This document shows positions 33,320 through 42,946 of a DNA stretch of 64,000 bases, one piece after another. Each line of letters begins with the position of its first letter. Within the stretch, counting starts at the first letter, position 1. A program made the translations under genes and the position numbers. Below the pieces are notes generated by a model. The model saw nothing but the letters and a program-made list of their open reading frames with translations, was not told the DNA's origin and did no database searches. Source of the DNA: Chloroflexi bacterium HGW-Chloroflexi-3 (lineage in GTDB: Bacteria; Chloroflexota; Anaerolineae; Anaerolineales; Anaerolineaceae); NCBI GenBank assembly GCA_002842045.1, contig PHBX01000011.1, positions 1-64,000 of the forward strand, written 5' to 3'.

Positions 33320-34726
33320 ATGAAGAAATTATTCTCACAGAAGAGATTTCAAATTATTTCTTTAATGCTTATCATTATTTTTTTATTGATTGTTAATAAT
33401 CATACAATCTATGCAGCAAATCCATCCGTTGAAAGCAATCTAGGACCAGGAGATGAAGTATTTGATGATCTATTCTTACAGGGGAGCGAAGTTTTCGTTG
33501 CCGGGCATGTTCATGGAATGCTTTTTGTTATCGGAGAAAAGATTGTTCTGCAACCTGGTGCACAAATAGACAATGATATTTATCTTCTAGGAAAAAGCAT
33601 AACCATAGAAGCTAATGCCAAGATTGCTGGGAATTTATTTGTGGCAGGACAAAATGTCGTCATTCGAACACCAGTGAATCGAAATCTGGTTGTAGCAGCG
33701 GCTACATTAGAATTAAGTCCACAGACAGATATTGGGAGAAATCTTTTTTTTGGCGGGTTTCATTTAAATCAATTGAAGGTTAGTACAATAAAGGATAATT
33801 TATACGCAGCTTGCTATCAGATTTCAATCAACGGAACTGTTGAAAAGAATTTGAGGGTGAGTGCTATTGCCGTTCAATTATATGGTGATGTAAAAGGGAA
33901 TGCAGAAATTGCTATCGACGCAAGCGGAGATGATGAAGGTATCCGGATCTGGTTGCCTTATATGCAACAATTGAATATTCCAGAATTATTACCACCGGGA
34001 TTGGCAGTAGGTGATCAGGCTAGAATCAATGGTCAATTGGTTTATACCAGTGCTAAAAGTCTGGAAGAAAATTTGAGGAACTTGCCATTACAAGGAGTGG
34101 TTGAAAACATAGCGGCACCAGAATCAACACAGGTTAATGCCGATGGAAAAGTAATCAGGAAAAATCCCTTTGTCTTAAGATTATTCAGAATGATTCGACA
34201 GCTGGTTGGATTTTTGTTATTTGCCGTCATTAGCTGGAAATTTGGAAAAAGGTACATTTCTGAAGCTTCTCAAATTGCGATCAGTAAGCCGATAAACTCA
34301 ATCGGGGTTGGTTTTTTGAGCACATTGGTAATTTATCTGGGGGCTTTAGTTGCCTTTATTCTCATCTGCATGATAGCTATTCTCCTGGGAGTTTTTACAC
34401 TCAATCAACTCAGCAGTTTTATTTTCCTTATAGGCATTGCGGTGATCATTGTATCTTTGGCGTTATTTGGAATTCTGGCTATGTATGTCAGTAAATTTGT
34501 AATTGCCTATTGGGTGGGTGGTATAGTATTAAACAAAATTAAATTTAGCGGGAAAAATAAAGAAGCCTGGAGTCTAATTGCTGGCATAAACCTCTACATA
34601 ATTTTGAGTGCAATACCTGTTATTGGTTGGATAATGGGTGTTCTGGTATCTTTGATTGGTATCGGATCTATCTGGTATACCCTCCAAAAACACGATGAAG
34701 CCGGTATTTTGCCTGATTTTGAATGA
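33320..34726 (+). CDS. Bactofilin-like (polymer-forming) domain membrane protein
   Basis: A 468-residue exported protein: a signal peptide (to ~30), then a right-handed beta-helix of short repeats (GEKIVLQPGAQIDNDIYLLG, KSITIEANAKIAGNLFVAGQ, VNRNLVVAAATLEL) as in bactofilins, and four transmembrane helices in the last 170 residues. Bactofilins are normally cytosolic scaffolds; here the beta-helix follows a signal peptide and so would be outside. ATG 33320 is preferred to TTG 33317. Stands alone between two gene groups. Confidence 0.78.
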   Translation: MKKLFSQKRFQIISLMLIIIFLLIVNNHTIYAANPSVESNLGPGDEVFDDLFLQGSEVFVAGHVHGMLFVIGEKIVLQPGAQIDNDIYLLGKSITIEANAKIAGNLFVAGQNVVIRTPVNRNLVVAAATLELSPQTDIGRNLFFGGFHLNQLKVSTIKDNLYAACYQISINGTVEKNLRVSAIAVQLYGDVKGNAEIAIDASGDDEGIRIWLPYMQQLNIPELLPPGLAVGDQARINGQLVYTSAKSLEENLRNLPLQGVVENIAAPESTQVNADGKVIRKNPFVLRLFRMIRQLVGFLLFAVISWKFGKRYISEASQIAISKPINSIGVGFLSTLVIYLGALVAFILICMIAILLGVFTLNQLSSFIFLIGIAVIIVSLALFGILAMYVSKFVIAYWVGGIVLNKIKFSGKNKEAWSLIAGINLYIILSAIPVIGWIMGVLVSLIGIGSIWYTLQKHDEAGILPDFE

Positions 34727-34753
34727 TTCAGGATATCCTTGATCAGAAAATGC

Positions 34754-34759
34754 TATAAT
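34754..34759 (+). promoter_or_regulatory. Extended -10 upstream of the phosphoribosyltransferase
   Basis: TGCTATAAT, a TGn-extended -10 with a perfect hexamer, predicts a start near 34766 and a ~25-nt leader without a strong SD. Confidence 0.6.
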
Positions 34760-34790
34760 CAAGCAAAAATTAGATGAATGGATTGATGTA

Positions 34791-35315
34791 ATGATGCAAA
34801 GGAAAGAAATCCTTACATGGAATGATGTTGATCAATTGATAGACCACCTAATTCCTCAATTTGAAACAGAATTCGATTCCATGGTCATGGTAACACATGG
34901 CGGCATTATTCCAGGTGGACTAATTTCTGAAGCCTTGCAGTTAGACACCATACTCACTGCAGCTGTAGACTTTCCAAATGAAATGCAATTGGAAGATGAA
35001 CGCAAAAAAGGACGATTATTGGCCTGGCCAAAATTTGTCCAATTTCCGGATGACACATTACTCAATGGTAAACGAGTTCTGGTTGTGGATGACGTTTGGG
35101 GTTCAGGGCGAACCATTACAGCAGTTCGTAACCGTGTGGTGAGTGCTGGCGGACAACCATATACCTGTGTTTTGCATTTCAATCCTTATCGAAATCTATT
35201 TGGGAATGTGCGGCCGGATTATTTTGCCGCGATTACTGACGCACATATTCTTTATCCCTGGGAGATTAACCGTGGACCTGATATTGTTATGATGCAGGGT
35301 GGGGGACACGAGTAA
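34791..35315 (+). CDS. Phosphoribosyltransferase family protein
   Basis: A 174-residue type I phosphoribosyltransferase with the PRPP loop VLVVDDVWGSGRT and an N-terminal MVMVTHGGIIPGGLISE, as in xanthine/hypoxanthine PRT-like proteins. The base specificity cannot be read from the sequence. Tandem ATG codons at 34791/34794. Confidence 0.85.
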   Translation: MMQRKEILTWNDVDQLIDHLIPQFETEFDSMVMVTHGGIIPGGLISEALQLDTILTAAVDFPNEMQLEDERKKGRLLAWPKFVQFPDDTLLNGKRVLVVDDVWGSGRTITAVRNRVVSAGGQPYTCVLHFNPYRNLFGNVRPDYFAAITDAHILYPWEINRGPDIVMMQGGGHE

Positions 35316-35330
35316 ATATAAAACCAACGG

Positions 35331-35357
35331 TTGCTTTATTTTGGAAGCAATATTTTT
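35331..35357 (+). terminator. Probable terminator after the phosphoribosyltransferase
   Basis: TTGCTT/AAGCAA stem with a TATTTTGG loop and TATTTTT after it. It overlaps the final codons of the convergent glycosyltransferase gene. Confidence 0.55.
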
Positions 35358-36412
35358 AGATATTCTTCTACCATATTATCCAGGCTGAACATTTTCAGTG
35401 CCTGCTCTCTTGCTTTTCGTCGGAAGTGATCTAGATTGTTTAATATTTCCGTAGCTGCATCTGATATACCGGTAACATCCGGAGGTTCCAGTTCCCAATA
35501 ATTACTGCCGTATGGAGCTGTTCGGCCAGCGTCATTTTCCAATATTTCAGGTAGCGAGCCAGTAGCGTATGACACCACAGGTAAGCCACTAGCCAAAGCT
35601 TCTATGACCGCGTTTGGACAGGCAGCATTCAGGTCTGCGGAAAAGAGCAAATGGGCAGAACGATCTAAAATGGGGATTTCTGCACGTGAAATAACGCCAG
35701 CCCAGGTCAACCAGATTTTGGTTGTACGCGAGACTTTGTCAATTATTTTTTGAGGAACTTTACCAGCAACCATCAATTCCATTGGTTGTGAAAAGCGTGA
35801 TTGGAGGGTTTCCACCAGTTGAATGGCGTTCAGTAAACCGGATTCGTTACCCTGCCCTAAATGTCCTTCAACCAACAAAATCCGAATATGATCATCCGGA
35901 CGATTATGTGGCCCTTCCGGATGATAGGTTTCTATGTCAACCCCATTGTAAATAACATTTGTCTCAACATTTGAGAGCCCGTAGGCTGTCTGCCACCAGG
36001 ATCGGGCAAACTGAGATTGGTAGATAATAGCATCCGCCATGTGTTTACGTATGGCGGAGAGGATTAGATTGCCATATTCGCTACGCAGGTAATGTTTGAT
36101 CCCGGTCTTTTGTTTGCGGTGTATCCAATTCATACCATTCAGACGTTGAACAACACGAATCCCTCCGCGCCGGGCTTGCCAGATGGTCGGCAAGTGTTTT
36201 GTCCCACCAACAACCAGAATTGTCTTTACCGCCGGATCTAACGGATCAAAATGGGCTTGAATTCCTCTTGCATGTAAACCCTGGATCAATTTCGCCTGGA
36301 AAGAGGTGGGTCCTCCCAGTCCTTCCAGTTTCGGCATCAAGGCAATACTTTTTTGTTGATTTTTGAGAAATATTTGATCAGGCATATTTAAGTTTTCGAA
36401 TTGATTCAGCAA
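35336..36412 (-). CDS. Glycosyltransferase family 4 protein
   Basis: A 358-residue GT-B transferase. The N-terminal domain opens with KLEGLGGPTSFQAKLIQGL and the C-terminal nucleotide-sugar domain carries DLNAACPNAVIEALASGLPVV, the GT4 donor site. It starts at TTG 36412 behind AGGA; an internal ATG (36385) lacks an SD. It lies 13 nt after wecB on the same strand, so it probably transfers a sugar in an N-acetylmannosaminuronate-containing glycan. Confidence 0.85.
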   Translation of the reverse strand: MLNQFENLNMPDQIFLKNQQKSIALMPKLEGLGGPTSFQAKLIQGLHARGIQAHFDPLDPAVKTILVVGGTKHLPTIWQARRGGIRVVQRLNGMNWIHRKQKTGIKHYLRSEYGNLILSAIRKHMADAIIYQSQFARSWWQTAYGLSNVETNVIYNGVDIETYHPEGPHNRPDDHIRILLVEGHLGQGNESGLLNAIQLVETLQSRFSQPMELMVAGKVPQKIIDKVSRTTKIWLTWAGVISRAEIPILDRSAHLLFSADLNAACPNAVIEALASGLPVVSYATGSLPEILENDAGRTAPYGSNYWELEPPDVTGISDAATEILNNLDHFRRKAREQALKMFSLDNMVEEYLKILLPK

Positions 36413-36425
36413 AGAAATCCTGGTT

Positions 36426-37562
36426 TTATATTCTCGAGTGAATATTTACGAGGGCATCGATAATCTTCTCGGCGGCGTACCCATCCCCAAAAGGATTAAT
36501 TGAATGAGACATCTGGTCATAAACAGCTTTATCTTCGAGGAGTTCAACAGCGTTGGAAAAAATTCTTTCGGGGTTCGTACCAACCAGTCTTAGAACACCT
36601 GCCTTAACTCCTTCCGGGCGTTCGGTCACTTCGCGCATAACGAGTGCTGGTTTATGCAATCCAGCTGCTTCTTCCTGAATGCCACCGCTATCTGTCAGCA
36701 CCAGGACCGCGTGCTTTAACAAATGTGCCATTGGAAGATAGTCTAAAGGTGGCAATAATGTAATATTTTCAACATCCCCTAACAAACGAAAAACTGGTTC
36801 CTGAATGTTGGGGTTGAGATGAACCGGATAGATTATTTGATATTCATCTTTGTAGCGGTCGGCTAACATCTTCAAAGCTGTACAAATATCAATCATTGGC
36901 TGACCAAAATTTTCCCGGCGATGTGCCGTTACCAGGATCAGTTGTTTTTGATGAATACCAATATGGTTTTGGTCAAAAAGCTTTTGAACATCATCAGGTG
37001 CTGGTTGGGAAGTGATGATACGTAAAGCATCAATAGCCGGGTTCCCGGTTACCGATATGCGCCAATCTTCCACCCCTTCATTCAGTAAGTTTTGTCTGGC
37101 ATCTTGTGTGGGTGCAAGGTGTAAATCTGCTACGACCCCGGCAATTTTGCGATTAATTTCTTCAGGAAATGGTTGCCATTTATCACCAGTACGTAAACCG
37201 GCTTCCACATGACCAATTTTGATGTGATTGTAAAAAGCTAAGAGAGCAGAGGTCATCACTGTGGTGGTATCGCCCTGCACCAATATCCAATCCGGTTTGA
37301 TCTTCGTCAGAATTGGATCTAAATTTTGCAGAATGGATGCGGTGATTTGTGCCAGACTCTGATTGGGTTGCATTAAATTTAAATCAAAATCTGGCACAAT
37401 ATCAAATGCATTTAACACCTGATCCAGCATCTGGCGATGTTGGGCGGTCACACAAAGAAAAGATTCAATATCAGGATGCGATTGAGCAAACTGGATGACA
37501 GGGCACATTTTTACGGCTTCTGGTCGGGTTCCGATAATATTAAGCAGTCTTATCTTAGTCAT
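36426..37562 (-). CDS. wecB: UDP-N-acetylglucosamine 2-epimerase (non-hydrolysing)
   Basis: A 378-residue enzyme converting UDP-GlcNAc to UDP-ManNAc. Family marks are IIGTRPEAVKMCPVI at the N-terminus, VQGDTTTVM, HVEAGLRT, TAHRRENFG and LTDSGGIQEEA. The start ATG (37562) overlaps the end of wecC by 8 nt, so translation is coupled; the longer frame from 37658 is an artefact inside wecC. Confidence 0.95.
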   Translation of the reverse strand: MTKIRLLNIIGTRPEAVKMCPVIQFAQSHPDIESFLCVTAQHRQMLDQVLNAFDIVPDFDLNLMQPNQSLAQITASILQNLDPILTKIKPDWILVQGDTTTVMTSALLAFYNHIKIGHVEAGLRTGDKWQPFPEEINRKIAGVVADLHLAPTQDARQNLLNEGVEDWRISVTGNPAIDALRIITSQPAPDDVQKLFDQNHIGIHQKQLILVTAHRRENFGQPMIDICTALKMLADRYKDEYQIIYPVHLNPNIQEPVFRLLGDVENITLLPPLDYLPMAHLLKHAVLVLTDSGGIQEEAAGLHKPALVMREVTERPEGVKAGVLRLVGTNPERIFSNAVELLEDKAVYDQMSHSINPFGDGYAAEKIIDALVNIHSRI

Positions 37563-38844
37563 GAACTTCTCTTTTCGAAACCCCGAGCCGATGGGTTTCA
37601 AATCCAGCTGCTTCCCAGGTTTCAGGCTTCCAGGCACCCACTGTATCCAGAATAACACGGGCAGGAGTGATGCTTACTATTTGGTGTGGGTCTAATCTTT
37701 TAAACTCGGTATGATTGACAAGTAGCACGATGATTTCTGCCTGTTTGAGGGCTTCTTCCAGTGTGGTAGCCATAAGAACCCCTGGGACGATAAAATCAGG
37801 TTTAAATGGTTCAAATGCGGTAACTCGCGCACCACATTCAGCAAGCTTGTGAGCAACTTCTACAGCTGGACTTTCGCGTAGATCGTCTACGTCTGGTTTG
37901 TAAGCCAACCCAAGAATAGTGACTTTTTTATTACCAAGCCCACCGAGAATGCGTTTAATCAAATCCACCACATGATCCGGTTGTGAATCATTTACCAGCC
38001 GAGCGGTGTGAATCAACGAGGTGATATCCGGCGCAGCTTCCACCAGGAACCAGGGATCGACGCTGATACAGTGTCCCCCAACGCCTGGACCGGGGCGGAG
38101 GATATTCACCCGCGGATGCAGATTGGCAATTTCTATGGCTTCCCACACATCCACGCCAAAACGATCTGCCAGGCGGGCAAATTCATTGGCAATCGCAATA
38201 TTGACATCCCGATAGGTATTCTCCATTAATTTCACCATTTCAGCTGTGGTGGCCGTGGTGGTGATAATCTCACCTTTGACGAAGACTTGATAGAGGGCTT
38301 TACCAATTTGGGCTGACTTTTCATCCATGCCACCGATCACACGGGCATTTTCAATCAATTCTCTTAGAATTTGACCCGGTAAAACTCGTTCTGGTGAATA
38401 AGCCACATAAAAATCATCTCCAGCTTTCAGCCCAGATTTTTCCAAAATGGGTATCAAAATGTCAATGGTGGTAAGTGGTGGGGAGGTGGATTCAAGGACG
38501 ACCAGATTCCCTTTTCGTAAAAATGGCACGATGGATTCAGCTGCAGATTTAACATAGGTCAAATCAGCCTTCTTTTCGTCATAAAAGGGTGTGGGTACGG
38601 CGATGATGAAAGCATCCGCTTCCTCCGGATGATCTGCAATGACCAGATTTCCAGATTGAACCGCAGCCTGTACCAAAGTTCTCAAGCCAGGTTCATAAAT
38701 ATGAACCTCCCCATTCTGTAAACTATTGACAACTTTCTGATTCACATCGACACCAATCACCTTCACCCCGGATGTGGCAAAAGTGCTGGCGGTTGGAAGA
38801 CCTATATAACCTAACCCCAGAACACAAATTTTCTTAAAGTTCAC
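37555..38844 (-). CDS. wecC: UDP-N-acetyl-D-mannosamine dehydrogenase
   Basis: A 429-residue UDP-sugar dehydrogenase oxidising UDP-ManNAc to UDP-ManNAcA with NAD. It has the Rossmann motif GLGYIGLPTA, the catalytic loop GVGGHCISVDPWFL with the active Cys, and LGLAYKPDVDDLRESPA. It is followed by wecB and a GT4 gene, a compact module for a ManNAcA-containing surface polymer. The final use could be LCP-mediated (see 20.6 kb). Confidence 0.93.
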   Translation of the reverse strand: MNFKKICVLGLGYIGLPTASTFATSGVKVIGVDVNQKVVNSLQNGEVHIYEPGLRTLVQAAVQSGNLVIADHPEEADAFIIAVPTPFYDEKKADLTYVKSAAESIVPFLRKGNLVVLESTSPPLTTIDILIPILEKSGLKAGDDFYVAYSPERVLPGQILRELIENARVIGGMDEKSAQIGKALYQVFVKGEIITTTATTAEMVKLMENTYRDVNIAIANEFARLADRFGVDVWEAIEIANLHPRVNILRPGPGVGGHCISVDPWFLVEAAPDITSLIHTARLVNDSQPDHVVDLIKRILGGLGNKKVTILGLAYKPDVDDLRESPAVEVAHKLAECGARVTAFEPFKPDFIVPGVLMATTLEEALKQAEIIVLLVNHTEFKRLDPHQIVSITPARVILDTVGAWKPETWEAAGFETHRLGVSKREVHD

Positions 38845-38948
38845 GGTAGTACCTCTGAAAAAAGGATTCGAATTTCAAATGTCACCAATGAGTTTTATTA
38901 TCTCACAAGTCGGAAAATCTGAAAACGAATTAAAATTCAGAAGGTTAA

Positions 38949-38981
38949 GAGTGTGGTGAATTTATTCTTCTCACCACACTC
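38949..38981 (-). terminator. Strong hairpin, terminator-like
   Basis: GAGTGTGGTGA (38949-38959) and TCACCACACTC (38971-38981) form a perfect 11-bp stem with an 11-nt loop. Only a short TT follows on either strand. It lies just beyond the stop of the decayed gene at 38995. Confidence 0.55.
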
Positions 38982-38994
38982 ATGCTAATTATTT

Positions 38995-39890
38995 CTATTT
39001 CATTATGGAAGAAAGAAATATACCGTAACCCTGTAAGGCAATTCTCAAATCTTGAGTATTGTCGATGAATATGCTGTCAGCACTTGGCCGATAGCTGGGT
39101 TGCACATACCCAATCAATCCAAGTCCTGAATTGCTGAATGAGATGGCGGACTGAGGACCGGTATTTGACCATGCATTTCCATCAATCACATAACGATGCC
39201 AAACAGTGCTTGGAAGACCTAAGCGTTCATCAGGGAAGGATATATATAACCTTTGAGCTGTATCGCCTGTGTATTGATTATTATATGCAACGACAGGAAA
39301 GTCCCAGGGGTCGTAGGCGATCGAGTAAGTAGTTTTATTGATATCATTAATAAAAGCATCGATGTCATTACAATCCCACGTATATATAGGATTGAGAGTC
39401 AATTGTTCAACACCGTCAGCCCCGCAATCACCACCATTACCAACATATGTTGCTCTATATAGAAAGTCAGTGGTGGTAGGTTTGAAATTAAATACCATTG
39501 CTCTATTATCTTTCGTAGTTCCCATGGCTAATTTTACAGAGGAACCAATCGTTCCTGATTTGAAAATCGAAATACATCGCCAGGTATTAGAATTCTCATA
39601 TTCAGGGCCACAGTTGGCTGGTTTACCAAAAGGATAAAAAAGCAGGTCGTAAGGGTATGCATATTTAATACCTTCACCGGACTTATAGTATGCTATACCT
39701 ACTGTACCGTCTCCAGCGATTTGTAAAGAAGGCGCACCTAATGGAGCTGTTATACTCGTTTCAATAACATCGCATTGAATAATGATGCTACATCAGAACA
39801 AGAAGTATTACTTGTCGAAGATCTGTACATGTAAACAAGTTTATATGTAGTTGTGGATAGATTATCGGTGATGGTCACAGCTAATTTATA
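38995..39890 (-). pseudogene. Decayed secreted-protein gene cut by an IS element
   Basis: The intact tail (ATG 39525 to 38995, 176 aa) continues upstream without a start, reading for example AYPYDLLFYPFGKPANCGP and GSSVKLAMGTTKDNRAMVF, to about 39795. There a one-base frame change links it to another stretch (CGYKLAVTITDNLSTTTYKLV) that ends at the IS left end (39891). It looks like a secreted beta-propeller-like repeat protein with the NCGP...WRC motif, also present in the ORF at 43984-44490. The 5' end is missing. Not translated as a whole. Confidence 0.7.
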
Positions 39891-39908
39891 CCCGCATTCC
39901 ACGTCAAT
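39891..39908 (+). repeat. Left terminal inverted repeat of the IS
   Basis: CCCGCATTCCACGTCAAT; pairs with the right end 41523-41540. Starts with CC like other IS1380 ends. Confidence 0.8.
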
Positions 39909-40078
39909 TAATCAAAAAACCGATCAAACACACGATTTTGATCTGAAAACATAAGAGGTTTGCCAAGTTGGGATTTCACCTTTTGGGTGAAAGAAAAAAT
40001 GGTTGAAACAGCCAACTTTCACCCTCCTCGCATGTTAAAATTGAAGTAGATAACACAGCAGCGAAAAGGGACTTAATT

Positions 40079-41339
40079 GTGACCAATAAAATTGATTTTG
40101 TAGCCAAGAATCTAACGTCAAATGCAGGCATATTTCTTCTGCTCGAAAATGCAAAGACCAATGGTATTTTTGAACTCATTGACACCGACCTGGTATTTGG
40201 CAATGAATCAACAAACAAGATCAAGATGAATCATATAAAAACGATGCTCTGTGGTCACTTTATTGGAATTGATAAATTGGAACGGCTCAAACTTCTACAA
40301 GGGTATCCACTGGTTAACGAATTTGGCATTTCGGTGAAAGAACCAGAAACGGTATCCAGATTTTTAGGAAACTTCAGCCATAAGACAACTCAAATGTTCA
40401 GAGATATCAATTTCAAAGTCTTCAATAAGCTGCTTTACAAAAGTGAGCTAACATCCATCACCATTGACATTGACAGCAGTGTTATCAATGTGGAAGGCCA
40501 TCAAGAAGGTACAGCCAAGGGATATAATCCCAAAAAGCTTGGTAACCTGTGTTACAACATCCAGTTTGCCTTCTGTGATGAACTCAAGGCCTACATCACT
40601 GGTTTTGTAAGAAGCGGCAACACTTATACAGCCAATGGCGCGGCTGAAATGATCAAAGAAATCGTAGCCAATATCAAAACCGATGATTTAGAAATCCTGT
40701 TCCGAATGGACAGCGGCTATTTTGATGAAGACATTATTAAAACGATAGAATCACTGGGTTGCAAGTATTTGATAAAGGGAAAAGAATACCCAACACTGGC
40801 TTCTCAAGTAACTGATCCATCCATTCTATTCATTCAAGGTGATGAGGGCAGGGAAACTGCTGAGCTTTTGGCGAAACTAAACACATGGGACAAAGACAGA
40901 AGATTTGTAGTATCCCGCGTATTGAAACCAGAAAAAGAAAGGGCACAATTATCTCTCTTAGTAGGCGACGAATACGAAGATTTTCTTTGTAACCAATACT
41001 GAACTGCCTTCAGAAAAAGTGGTCATTTCTTACGAAAAGCGTGGCAACTCTGAGAATTACATCAAGGAAGCCAAGTATGATATGGCGGTTGGACATCTTT
41101 TGCTAAAATCGTTTTGGGCAAATGAAGCCGTGTTTCAGATGATGATGCTTTCATACAATCTGTTCTTGCTATTTAAGTTTGATTCTCTACACATTTCAGA
41201 ATACAGGCAGCAAATCAAGACATTCCGCTTGAAGTATGTATTTCTTGCCGGGAAAATTATCAGATCAGCCAGATATGTGGTCATGAAACTCTCGGCAAAA
41301 TATCCATATCAAGAAGTGTTTAATCAATGCCTGGCGTAA
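40079..41339 (+). pseudogene. IS1380-family transposase, frameshifted
   Basis: DDE transposase in two frames. The first part (GTG 40079 to 41002) has the IS1380 block DSSVINVEGHQEGTAKGYNP and FRMDSGYFDED (first two catalytic Asp). After DEYEDF the correct frame is +1 (extra C at 40985 in TTTTCTTT) and continues FVTNTELPSEKVVISY and ENYIKEAKYDM, carrying the catalytic Glu, to 41339. Without a frameshift no active enzyme is made. IS1380 is not a family known for programmed shifting, so decay or a sequence error is likely. Confidence 0.88.
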
Positions 41340-41522
41340 TTATCGTTCTGAAATATCCAAAACCGTTATTTCTATTTAATCTGGAGGGTGAAAACGTTTC
41401 AAAACATTCGGTTTCGAGAAATTGTTGGCAAAAAATATGCAGAATGACAAAAATCATGCAATACTTAAGAAGGTTCAGCCAAAATTCTCACCCGGTTGGG
41501 GCGAAATTAATGGCAAAATTAT

Positions 41523-41540
41523 TTCGACGTGGAATCTCGG
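41523..41540 (+). repeat. Right terminal inverted repeat of the IS
   Basis: TTCGACGTGGAATCTCGG, reverse complement CCGAGATTCCACGTCGAA, matching the left end in 13 of 18 positions. Confidence 0.8.
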
Positions 41541-41594
41541 TACAATATTTCCGAAATTCTTTGCCAATTAGGAAAATTTGAAGGTAATTTTATG

Positions 41595-41611
41595 TTGACA
41601 TGGAATTCTGG
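41595..41611 (+). repeat. Second IS right-end-like sequence with embedded -35
   Basis: TTGACATGGAATTCTGG; its reverse complement CCAGAATTCCATGTCAA matches the left end about as well as the first right end does. Its outer TTGACA, with TGTAAT 16 nt downstream (41617-41622), could act as an outward promoter for the gene at 41664. Confidence 0.55.
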
Positions 41612-41663
41612 TAGAATGTAATTAGGGTAATAAGCCATACAGTAATGGGACGGTGAAAAATTA

Positions 41664-42245
41664 TTGAAAGGCAAAAAAATAAAAGTTAGATACATTACGA
41701 AATGTGTTTCTTTGATCATCATTATGATCATATTTTCAATGGTAATTCCTGGTAAAGTTGTGGGGGCAAAAAGCCAAGAATTAGAAAAAGATTTGTTTTC
41801 CATAGAAAATTTGTTACAAACAATAGAACTTGATTCGTGTGATGAAAAAGATCCTTATGCACCTTGTAAAGCTAAGCTTTATGGGTATATAACATCCAAC
41901 CGAAGTTATTCCCAAACAATTCAATGTAGAGTTGAGGTGGAAAATCGCTTTGGAACAGTTGTAGCAAAATTGTGGGAAAATGTTCCTGTAACTTGGCACT
42001 CAACGGGTTATTCATGGAGTGGGGCTTACCGTGGAACTTGGACAATTAACGGGTTTTACAGTTGGGTCAATCTTTCAGGACCATCTCCTTCCAGTGGAAC
42101 TGGTTCTTATGTCATGCTGAGCAGGGTGGTTGTGAAAGGTGAAGTAAAATACATGGGCAGTCCTTGGAAAGGTTATGAAGTCCGTACGAATATTTGGGGT
42201 CGGGAAAGCTCACCGGGCTGGAGTTGTAGCTTATACAATTATTAG
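41664..42245 (+). CDS. Secreted protein of unknown function
   Basis: A 193-residue protein with a signal peptide (hydrophobic 15-34, cleavage near GAKS), then a Cys/Trp/Tyr-rich, probably beta-rich domain (CRVEVENRFGTVVAKLWENV, STGYSWSGAYRGTWT). Four cysteines could pair outside the cell. It probably starts at TTG 41664, with a weak GGTG upstream; the start is uncertain. It lies directly after the IS right end and 56 nt before a membrane-protein gene. No family recognised. Confidence 0.6.
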   Translation: MKGKKIKVRYITKCVSLIIIMIIFSMVIPGKVVGAKSQELEKDLFSIENLLQTIELDSCDEKDPYAPCKAKLYGYITSNRSYSQTIQCRVEVENRFGTVVAKLWENVPVTWHSTGYSWSGAYRGTWTINGFYSWVNLSGPSPSSGTGSYVMLSRVVVKGEVKYMGSPWKGYEVRTNIWGRESSPGWSCSLYNY

Positions 42246-42301
42246 ATAAGTGAAAAAATGGCTTATTGCCCTTTGCAGTTGGTCTGAATTGGAGGTGTAA
42301 T

Positions 42302-42946
42302 TTGAAAAAAAATAATAGGTCAAACAATATTATTCTTTGGGGTTTGAGTTTTGGATTGCCCTGGGTGATTATTATATTTCCCGGGATCGGCGCATTTCAG
42401 AAAAGTGTTACCACCTGGTTGGGTTTATGGCAAATTATTGGAGAATTAATCCTGCCATGTTCAATTCTGGGTATACTGGTAGCTGGGATTCAATATTTTT
42501 TACTTGAAGAAAACAGGAAGATAGCAAGATTGTGGGGAATTGCCTCTGCAATTGGTTACTCTTTAGCCTTACCATTGGGTATCGCTCTTGACACGTTAAT
42601 CCAATTCCTATTAACTCCCGGTTTATTTTCTGGCGGCAACACTATAATGATACCTCCTGTTCCAATCGCGATGATAATCGGTGGAATGATAGTAGGGCTT
42701 TCTCAGGTATTAGTTTTATCAAAATTGGATTCCAATAAACAAGTACGAACTTTGAGGTTCCTTTGGGTAGCTGTATCCATGTTATCGTGGGGATTGAGCT
42801 TCTGGTTATGGATTAATTTAGAAAATCTTGGAATCCATTTGAGAATAGTCAGTTCATTAACCGGCGTATTCATTGGCTTGTTTACCGGATTGGCATTTTT
42901 ATTCATCAAAAGAAATATTAACAGCAACAAATTACAGGCTGTATAA
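42302..42946 (+). CDS. Polytopic membrane protein of unknown function
   Basis: A 214-residue protein with about six transmembrane helices (WVIIIFPGIGAF, LILPCSILGILVAGIQYFLL, IAMIIGGMIVGLSQVLVLS and others) and short polar loops. TTG 42302 is chosen as start because GGAGGTG lies just before it; the longer frame from 42266 would read through that SD. Likely co-transcribed with the secreted protein upstream. No family recognised. Confidence 0.62.
   Translation: MKKNNRSNNIILWGLSFGLPWVIIIFPGIGAFQKSVTTWLGLWQIIGELILPCSILGILVAGIQYFLLEENRKIARLWGIASAIGYSLALPLGIALDTLIQFLLTPGLFSGGNTIMIPPVPIAMIIGGMIVGLSQVLVLSKLDSNKQVRTLRFLWVAVSMLSWGLSFWLWINLENLGIHLRIVSSLTGVFIGLFTGLAFLFIKRNINSNKLQAV

Larger units (their letters stand above)
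39891..41540 (+). mobile_element. IS1380-family insertion sequence
   Basis: Left end CCCGCATTCCACGTCAAT (39891-39908) and right end TTCGACGTGGAATCTCGG (41523-41540) are inverted repeats sharing the core ATTCCACGTC, which agrees with the ends known for IS1380 elements such as ISEcp1. The length of 1650 bp fits the family. Flanks TATA/TACA give at best an imperfect 4-bp target duplication. The single transposase gene (40079-41339) has a frameshift. A second right-end-like sequence lies at 41595-41611. Confidence 0.85.

Noticed and set aside
39979..41499. Alternative IS ends at CCTTTTGGGTGA / TCACCCGGTTGG
   Set aside because: These internal inverted repeats are weaker; the ATTCCACGTC ends further out match the IS1380 family and give the expected length.
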